64,000 bases of DNA from Adenanthera pavonina. Lineage: Eukaryota > Streptophyta > Magnoliopsida > Fabales > Fabaceae. The notes under the pieces are model-generated. The model made no database searches and was not told where the DNA came from. It saw only the letters and a program-made list of their open reading frames with translations. Positions within the stretch are counted from its first letter, which is position 1, and the number at the start of each line of letters is the position of its first letter. The stretch is taken from NCBI GenBank assembly GCA_026686845.1, contig JAIVEN010000018.1:11999001-12063000 (forward strand). The letters run 5' to 3'. Made by a program: the position numbers and the translations under genes. This document shows, in pieces, positions 57,298-64,000 of this stretch.

Positions 57298-60200
57298 TTA
57301 TAGTTCATTGGGATTTACCATACCCAATTCTCTTTTGATTTTATAATGTCTATCTTCTAGAAGAGACTTGGTTAGAATTTTAACAACTTGATCCTTGGTA
57401 AGGATGTATTCCAATATGATCTCTTCTTTCAGAACATGATCCCTTATAAAGTGATGCCTAACTTCAATGTGTTTTGTCCTTGATTGCATGATAGGATTCT
57501 TTGTTATGTTGATAGCACTTTGATTGTCACACATTATTGGTGTTTCCTTCATCTCAATCTCAAGATCTTCAAGCTGCTGTTTCATCAAAATGACTTGAGC
57601 ACAACAGCTGCCAGCAGCAACATATTCAGCTTCTGCAGTGGAGAGAGCCACACTGTTCTGCTTCTTGCTGAACCATGAAACCAAGGATCCTCCAAGGAAC
57701 TGACATGTTCCACTTGTGCTTTTTCTGTCAGTTTTGGATCTAATAAAGTCAGCATTAGTGTATCCTATGAGTTCTTCTCCATTGCCTTTTGGGTACCAAA
57801 GTCCCATCTATGATGTTTCGATTAGATATCTGAAGATTCATTTCACAGCAGTTGCATGGGATTCTTTGGGACATGATTGGAACCTTGCACACATACGGAC
57901 ATTGAACATAATGTCAGGTTTACTAGCTGTTAGGTATAACAAAGATCCAATCATTCTCCTATATTGAGTTATGTCAAAGATTTTTCCTCTTTCATCCATA
58001 TCAAGCTTTGTTGTAGTAGCCATAGGAGTTCCCATTGACTTGGCTTTTTCCACGCCAAACTTTTTTAGCAACTCTTTCAGATATTTTGATTGATTGAGGA
58101 GGATACCATCATCACATTACTTAATTTGCAATCCAAGGAAGAAGTTGAGCTCACCCGTCATTGACATTTCGAATTCACCTTGCATTAGCTTAGAGAAGTT
58201 CTTGCGAAGAGATTCATTAGTAGCATCAAATATAATATCATCAACATAAATTTGAACAATAAGTAAGTATTTGTTTTCTTTCTTGGTGAACAGAGTAGTA
58301 TCTACTTTTCCTCTATTGAATCCTTTTTCAGTTAGAAAATTGCTTAGCCTTTCATACCATGCTCTAGGAGCTTGTTTTAAGCCATAAAGAGCTTTCTTCA
58401 GTTTATAAACATGGTTTGGTTTTGTTGAGTCCTCAAAGAATGGAGGTTGATCTACATAAACCTCCTCCATGATATATCCATTCAAAAAAGCACTTTTTAC
58501 ATCCATTTGATAGAACATTATATTTTTCATGCATGCATAGGCCAATAGGATTCTAATTGCTTCCAATCTTGCAACTAGAGCAAAAGTTTCCTCAAAATCA
58601 ATACATTCTTCTTGATTATATCTTTTGGCAACTAATCTTGCTTTATTTCTAATAATTGTTCTTGATTCTTCAAGTTTATTTCTAAAGACCCATTTAGTGC
58701 CAATCATAGGGTGATTTCTAGGTTTAGGCACTAAATCCCAAACTTGATTTCTTTTAAACTGATTTAGTTCTTCTTGTATAGCTAGAATATAGTACTCATC
58801 ATTTAAGGCTTCTTTAGCACACTTAGGTTCAATTTAGGAAATAAAAGCACAATTGATCATCTGATCCCTAAGTTGTTTTCTGGTTTTAACTTTCTCCAGA
58901 ACATCCCCAATCACTTGATCAACAGGATGATTCCTTTGATATCTCTAAGATCTAGGGAGTTCTTGAGACATTTCCTCATTGTTCTCATACTCAATATCTT
59001 TCTCCTGAATATCTTTCTCTATGTTAGTAGATTCAGATATTTTTGGAGGTGTAATTTTATCTTCTTCAGAAAGATATAAGTTCTTAAAGTTGGAGATAAG
59101 ATTATCTTCATCAATGACATGCTTGGAAATTATTTCATTTTCAATAAACATAACCTGCACAGATTCTTCTATTGATCTAGTCTTTTTATTAAAAACTCTA
59201 TATGCTTTACTCCTTCTAGAATAGTCAAGAAATATACCTTCATCAGATTTGGCATCAAACTTACCCAAATTCTCCTTTCCATTGTTGTGGAAAATATTTG
59301 TAGCCGAATACATGCAGTTGTGAAAAGTTTGACTTCCTCCTTCTATACAGTTCATAAGGAGTCTTCCCCAGAATTGGTCTGATGTAGGCTCTGTTAATGA
59401 TATAACATGATGTGTTTACTACATCTGCCCAGAATACTTGAGAGAGTTGCTTTTCATTCAACATTGCTCTTGCCATTTCTCTAATTGTTCTGTTCTTTCT
59501 TTTCACCACTCCATTTTGTTGAGGAGTCCTTGGTGCTGAGAAGTTGTGATCAATTCCATTTTCATCACAGTACTCCAGAAAACATGAATTTTCAAATTCT
59601 CCTCCATGATTAGACCTGATAGACACAATAGAAATACCTTTCTTATTTTGCACTTTCTTAGCTAAGGTTACAAATGCATTAAATGTTTCACTTTTGGAAG
59701 AAAGAAACAAAGTCTAGGTAAATCTAGAGTAATCATCCACAATCACAAGAACATACAGGTTTCCACCAATACTGTTTACTCTAGATGGACTAATCAGATC
59801 CATATGCAATAGTTGCAGTGATTTAGATGTGGTGACTACATTTTTAGATTTGAAAGATGATTTAGTTTGTTTTCCTTTGAGGCATGCATCACATTCTTTG
59901 TCTTTTTCAAAAGAGATTTTTGGTAAGCTAGTGACTAACTCATTGTTAATGAATTTTGACAGCTAGTTCATGTTAATATGTGCTAGTCTTCTATGCCACA
60001 ACCGGCTATCATTATCTTGACTAATTAAACAGATAGAATCTAAGGAAGGAAGTTCATCAAGATTAACAGTATAGCAGTTATCATCCCTTTGAGCCTTGAG
60101 GATTACTTTATGATCACTTTTTCGGATGATCAGGTAGAACTTTGAGTCAAACAATACCTAGTTCCCTTTGTCACATGTCTCACTCACACTTAGTAGATTG

Positions 60201-60452
60201 TGGTTGAGGCCAATTACAAATAGCACCTCTTCTATAGATGTTTCAGGATTCTTGCCCATAATGCCAATGCCAACTATTTTGCCATATTGGTCACCTCCAA
60301 AGGTCACCTTACCTCCTTTCTTGTCTCTAAGGGTGATGAACTTCTCCTTATCACCAGTCATATGGCTTGAGCAAGCACTGTCCATATACCATTTGTTGCT
60401 TTTTCTTGCTTTAAAACAAATAAGCAAAACAAGGTTCGAAATTTCATTTTAG
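57298..60452 (-). pseudogene. Pol of element B (Sirevirus-like copia polyprotein), broken
   Basis: Domains in minus-strand order. Protease (60427-60158): WYMDSACSSHMTG, with DSA where DSG is usual, and NHNLLSVS. Gag-pre-integrase (60154-59963): LWHRRLAHINM. Integrase (59950-58945): CDACLKGKQ, HMDLISPSR, VDDYSRFT, then DxxD(35)E-type block with SNHGGEFENSCF and APRTPQQNGVVKRKNRT. Reverse transcriptase (58731-58117): KWVFRNKL, QMDVKSAFLNG, KKALYGLKQAPRAWYERL, KVDTTLF and YVDDIIF, ending GELNFFLGLQ. Connection (58071-57838): GSLLYLTASKPDI. RNase H (57807-57298): YTNADFIRSKTDRKSTSG, NSVALSTAEAEYVA and CDNQSAI. Stops and frameshifts separate these blocks. GKVDTTLF plus EFEMSMTGELNFFLG is characteristic of the Sirevirus (SIRE/Maximus) lineage. 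Confidence 0.92.
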
Positions 60453-60459
60453 GTACCCA

Positions 60460-62227
60460 AATTTGCTGGGTCCTTTTTTGTCAATGGCATTTTCCCTAGA
60501 TACAAATGTACCTTTGGGAACCCATTCTACCTTCCTGTCAAGTCCATTTTTCTTCAATAAACATGAATTGGAAATGTGTCCCTACTTGTTACAGAAGTGG
60601 TAGGTGGTAAAAGGATTGCTAGATTGTGATGCAAGAAGAAAGCAATGCAGATAATACTTTTGTTTCACATATTTTGGTTGGTCATAGGATTCAATGCATT
60701 TTGAAGTGTGATTTTTCTTTTCATGTCCATCAGCATGCATAAAATGCCTCATATATAGATTTTGATTTTTCTTTTTAATTAACAACACAAAGATCATAGA
60801 CAAGTCCAGCTTTTCCTTATGTGATTCTCTGACTTCCCATTAAAGCAAATAACATATCTTTGCCCGTAGTAAGTCTAGCCATGCTTTTCAATAGATAATC
60901 ATTAGTTTGCTTTAATTCAATACATGAGGTACAGTAAGCAGATTCAGCTCTATGCGGAGATGTAGTGTCAGAGATGTTGCACTTAGATTCTAACTTGCTT
61001 ATCTTTTTCTTAGTCTGTTTTAGTTCTTTAGCAGTCTTAATGAACTCATCATGCAGATCATAAAATGCATCAAGCAATTCAGAATAGGAAGGTTCAGATT
61101 CACATACCTAATCTTCATGATCACTGTTGGATGAGATTGGAGTTTCTTCATATGCAAGAGCCATCAAGCAGATATTTGCAATTTTATCTTCATCATCATC
61201 TTCTTTATCTGAGCTGTTACCCCAAATTGATGCGATGTATGCCCTCTTCTTCTTGCCCTTGTCAGTAGCTTTCTTTTCTTTCTCTTACTTCTTTAGGAAT
61301 TGTGGACAATCCTATTTGATGTGCCCTTACTTTTTGCATTCATAGCATTTGATAGGCTCTTTTCCTTTTTTTCTTATTATCTCCAGCTGCTCCTTTCTTG
61401 AAGAATCTTTTATTTCTTTTCTTGTTATGAAACCTTCCAAATTTTCTGACCATCATAGGCAGAGTCTCTTCATTTAATGCATCACCATCATCAGATTCTT
61501 CTTCTTTCTCCTCAGCAGCTTTTAAAGCAAGACCCTCCTTTTTCCTATCTCGACCTGCTTCCTTAAGAACCTTTATCTTTCCCTTATATTCTTCAAGGCT
61601 ACCGAATAGTGCTGTGACAGAGGCCATTGACTTTCCTTTGGCTTCCTCTATCGTTGTTACTTTTAGTTGCTAATCTAGAGGAAGAGCTCTAAGGATTTTT
61701 CTGACTTTCTTTGGCTGAGTGTACTTCTTGCCAAAACTTTTTAGTTGATTCACAATGAGGGTGAATCTCTTTTGTAGCTCTTTGATACTTTCACCTTCCA
61801 TCATTCTGAAGCTTTCAACTCGCCAATGCAGGGGTTCAATTTGTTCTCCCTTACTCCAGTGGTTCCTTCATGAGCGATTTCTAGAGTGTCCCACATATCC
61901 TTGGCTATGGAACATTGTGATACTTTGTAGAGTTCATCTTGGTTTAATGCACTGACCAAGCAGTGTTTTGCCTTAAAGTTCAGCAGGACTCTTCTCTTAT
62001 CTTCCTCATTCCAATCATCTTCTAGCTTCTCCTTGTATTTCCCATCATCCTGTAGCTTCATTGGGATAAAATCTCATTTTTGGATGATAAACCAGATGTC
62101 TAGATCAATAGACTAGAGATAGATTTGCATTCTAATCTTCAAAGTATCCATAGTGTTCTCCACTGAAGCCAGGTGATTTGTTTGTGTTGTTTCCCTCAGG
62201 TAGAATGTTTTCTCCAAAGCTAGCCAT
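60460..62227 (-). pseudogene. Gag of element B, broken
   Basis: Starts at 62227 with MASFGENILPEGNN and the block GFSGEHYGY, then a frameshift near 62140. Later pieces: DKRRVLLNFKAKHCLVSALN (about 62010), MASVTALFGSLEEYKGK (61627), FGRFHNKK, a first CCHC knuckle CYECKK-stop-GHIK-stop-DC (about 61350), IWGNSSD, a Lys/Leu-rich coiled-coil-like part (61077-60817) and a second knuckle HFCNK-stop-GH (about 60585). Same layout as the gag of element A but with more nonsense codons. Confidence 0.85.
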
Positions 62228-62268
62228 TGAATTTCCCGGATTGTTAGATCCTTTGTTTGGGAGTCTGA

Positions 62269-62280
62269 GCTCTGATACCA
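62269..62280 (-). other. Primer-binding site of element B
   Basis: The minus strand reads TGGTATCAGAGC, two bases from the LTR, identical to the site in element A. Confidence 0.88.
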
Positions 62281-62282
62281 CT

Positions 62283-64000
62283 TGTTAGATATGCTGGCTT
62301 CCCAAGAGGGGGTGAATTGGGAAGATTAAAATTTTCTGCAAAAGTCAAGAGAGTGGTGAAAGCAAGAGTGATAATAAAAATAGAGTATAAAAGGATAACA
62401 AAGTGAAAAACAAGATAAGGGAAGAGAAGACACAGATGTTTATCCTAGTTCGGTCTCTCTATCTTGACCTACGTCCAGTCCTCAAGCTACCACTGGAGAT
62501 TTTTCACTATCTTGCAAGAATTTAGTGGGCTTCTTGCAATGCCTCAGTACAATTTGATGCTCTATTCCAAGAGCTTACCATCTCACTCTTTACACTCTAG
62601 CTAAATACTGCCCAAATCCCTTATGAAATTCCCTCACAAGAAAATCTTTCTTCCAGATGAAGATAAGATTGATCACAGTAAATGAACTCTCTAATTTAGA
62701 GTGTATATAAAAGTTGAAGTACATGATATGAAGTATGTGAGAGTAGAAGACTTTGACTCAAGAATTTAGCAGAGTTTCTACATATACAATGTAAAATCAT
62801 TACCCACATCTTCAAATGAAGTTCTATTTATAGATTTATGTCTCAACTATATGTTAGAGACAAGATCTAGCCGTTAGAGACATTACCCAACGGTTACTCT
62901 GAAAAACTATCTATTCACCAATCACATTTAATACGTCTAACATTCAAAGTTCAAATCTTGGTGTGTCAACAGATGAATTTCACAGAGATCGAAAGCTAAA
63001 AACTTTAAAGTTGAACCTTGAGGTTCATCTGTTATAAAGCAAAGTTCAAATTTTTATCTTTGGAAAATGTTTCTATGTTGGAACATACAAATTTTCAAGT
63101 TTAAAGTACTTCTAGTAAGTGTGAACAATTGTTTCTTATTGCTACAGTGTTTTCGAAGTTTAAATTTTGGTGCCCAAAATTCATCTGTTAGTGGGCAGCT
63201 CAATATGGTACAATAGTTCTTCTTTTCAAAATTTAAATTTTCAAATGCCAAAGTTCGTCTGTCAGATAAATCTCTTATCATCCTTAATTTAAAGTTCAAA
63301 TTTTTTAATACTAAAATTTGTATGTTAAAAGATTATCATAATAGACTTACAGACTATCTTTCCAAAGTTCGAATTTTCAAAGTCAAAGTTCATCTATTAG
63401 AGGACTAACTTAGAATTCTTTTTAAACTTTACTTTTAGATGAACTTTGCCATATCTTCAGTTGAATTTTTCATTTTTCATAATTTGTGCTTTATTCAAAA
63501 TTCAAATTTTCAAGGATGAAATTCGTTTGTCAGAGGGACCTCTTTTCTGACTAACATATTTTCACTCCAAAGTTCAAATTTCAGATATCAAAGTTCAAAT
63601 TTTCAAAGCAACAAATCAAGCTTAACACTTCAAAGTTCATCTATTAGTGGATATTTATCAAATACTTTATGAATTATCATAAAACCACATTTTTAAAATA
63701 TTCTTTTCCATGATCAAAGTCTTTTAATTATTTTGAATACAATAAGAAATCCTATATCTAATCTTATACTTATTTTTCTTAGATTTCTTCTCTTGAAATC
63801 TTTTGCACATCTTTGATATATTCTTTCCAAGCTCTAGTTGGTTTGGAATCATCAAACCACTTGATTCAACAATTCAATGGAGCTCTCTCTTTCCCTTCTT
63901 AAAAGTAAATTTTGGTCAAACCTAGGGAGTGAAAAAAATGTGTTTTCATGCAAGAAATGCGATAGGAATCGTGAACTAGTTAAGAAAACAAGATTTGCAA
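62283..64000 (-). mobile_element. 5' LTR of element B (continues beyond the window)
   Basis: The + strand begins TGTTAGATATGCTGGCTTCC. It shares with the element A LTRs the AAGAGGGGGTGAATTGGG block, the GAAGTTCTATTTATAG block, a TTTCTATGTTGGAACATACA block and the TTCGAATTTT / GTTCGTCTGTCAG motif array, but is clearly more diverged. No end was found before 64000, so it exceeds 1.7 kb. Confidence 0.82.

Noticed and set aside
58873..60452. Several + strand ORFs across element B
   Set aside because: All are reverse shadows of the minus-strand pol reading frames.
44765..63650. CRISPR-like array from repeated motifs
   Set aside because: Motifs are short, degenerate and irregularly spaced in plant LTRs; this is not a prokaryotic array.

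Overview
The window is AT-rich nuclear DNA of a flowering plant, most likely a eudicot and plausibly a woody one (inferred from the response-regulator protein, the plant-type L1 LINE, the Sirevirus-type copia elements and the density of MITEs). It holds one recognisable host gene. Nearly everything else is transposable elements of different ages, many nested.

Host gene: a PRR7/PRR3/PRR37-class circadian pseudo-response regulator on the + strand. The coding part runs from 13027 to 41156 in nine exons, plus a proposed non-coding leader exon and leader intron. The exons join in phase into a 755-codon frame with an N-terminal pseudo-receiver domain (Asp to Glu at the phospho-acceptor position), a 14-His tract and a C-terminal CCT domain. 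One in-frame TAA (38566-38568, codon 429) interrupts it, so the allele as written encodes a 428-residue protein without CCT. Upstream, 10853-11107 holds nine ACGT cores, four of them perfect G-boxes. A 34-codon upstream ORF overlaps the main start. The first coding intron is 21.4 kb and splits the receiver domain.

Layout. 1-1891: end of a Tat/Ogre-like gypsy LTR. 1892-10850: no genes; hAT-, Stowaway- and Mutator-type MITEs, several with intact target-site duplications. 10853-13026: promoter and leader of the PRR gene, with a duplicated block in the leader intron. 13412-34840: giant intron with a CACTA-like remnant, a full-length but broken L1 LINE (18858-24513), a 58-bp minisatellite, two Cassandra-like solo LTRs with 5S-rRNA-like sequence and perfect 5-bp duplications, and an antisense synaptotagmin-like C2 fragment. 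34841-41430: the remaining PRR exons and 3' end.

41790-64000 is a retrotransposon nest. A decayed gypsy RNase H fragment is followed by a probable gypsy LTR, into which a 2.39-kb Sirevirus-like solo LTR is inserted (duplication GAATG). Next, in minus orientation, is a Sirevirus-like element (A) carrying gag but no pol, with a 2.68-kb 3' LTR and a truncated 5' LTR. A second, pol-bearing Sirevirus-like element (B) abuts it; B has an additional 3' ORF, broken gag and pol, and a 5' LTR that leaves the window. The LTRs share a palindrome-rich motif array.

All family calls come from motif recognition by eye; no database search was run.
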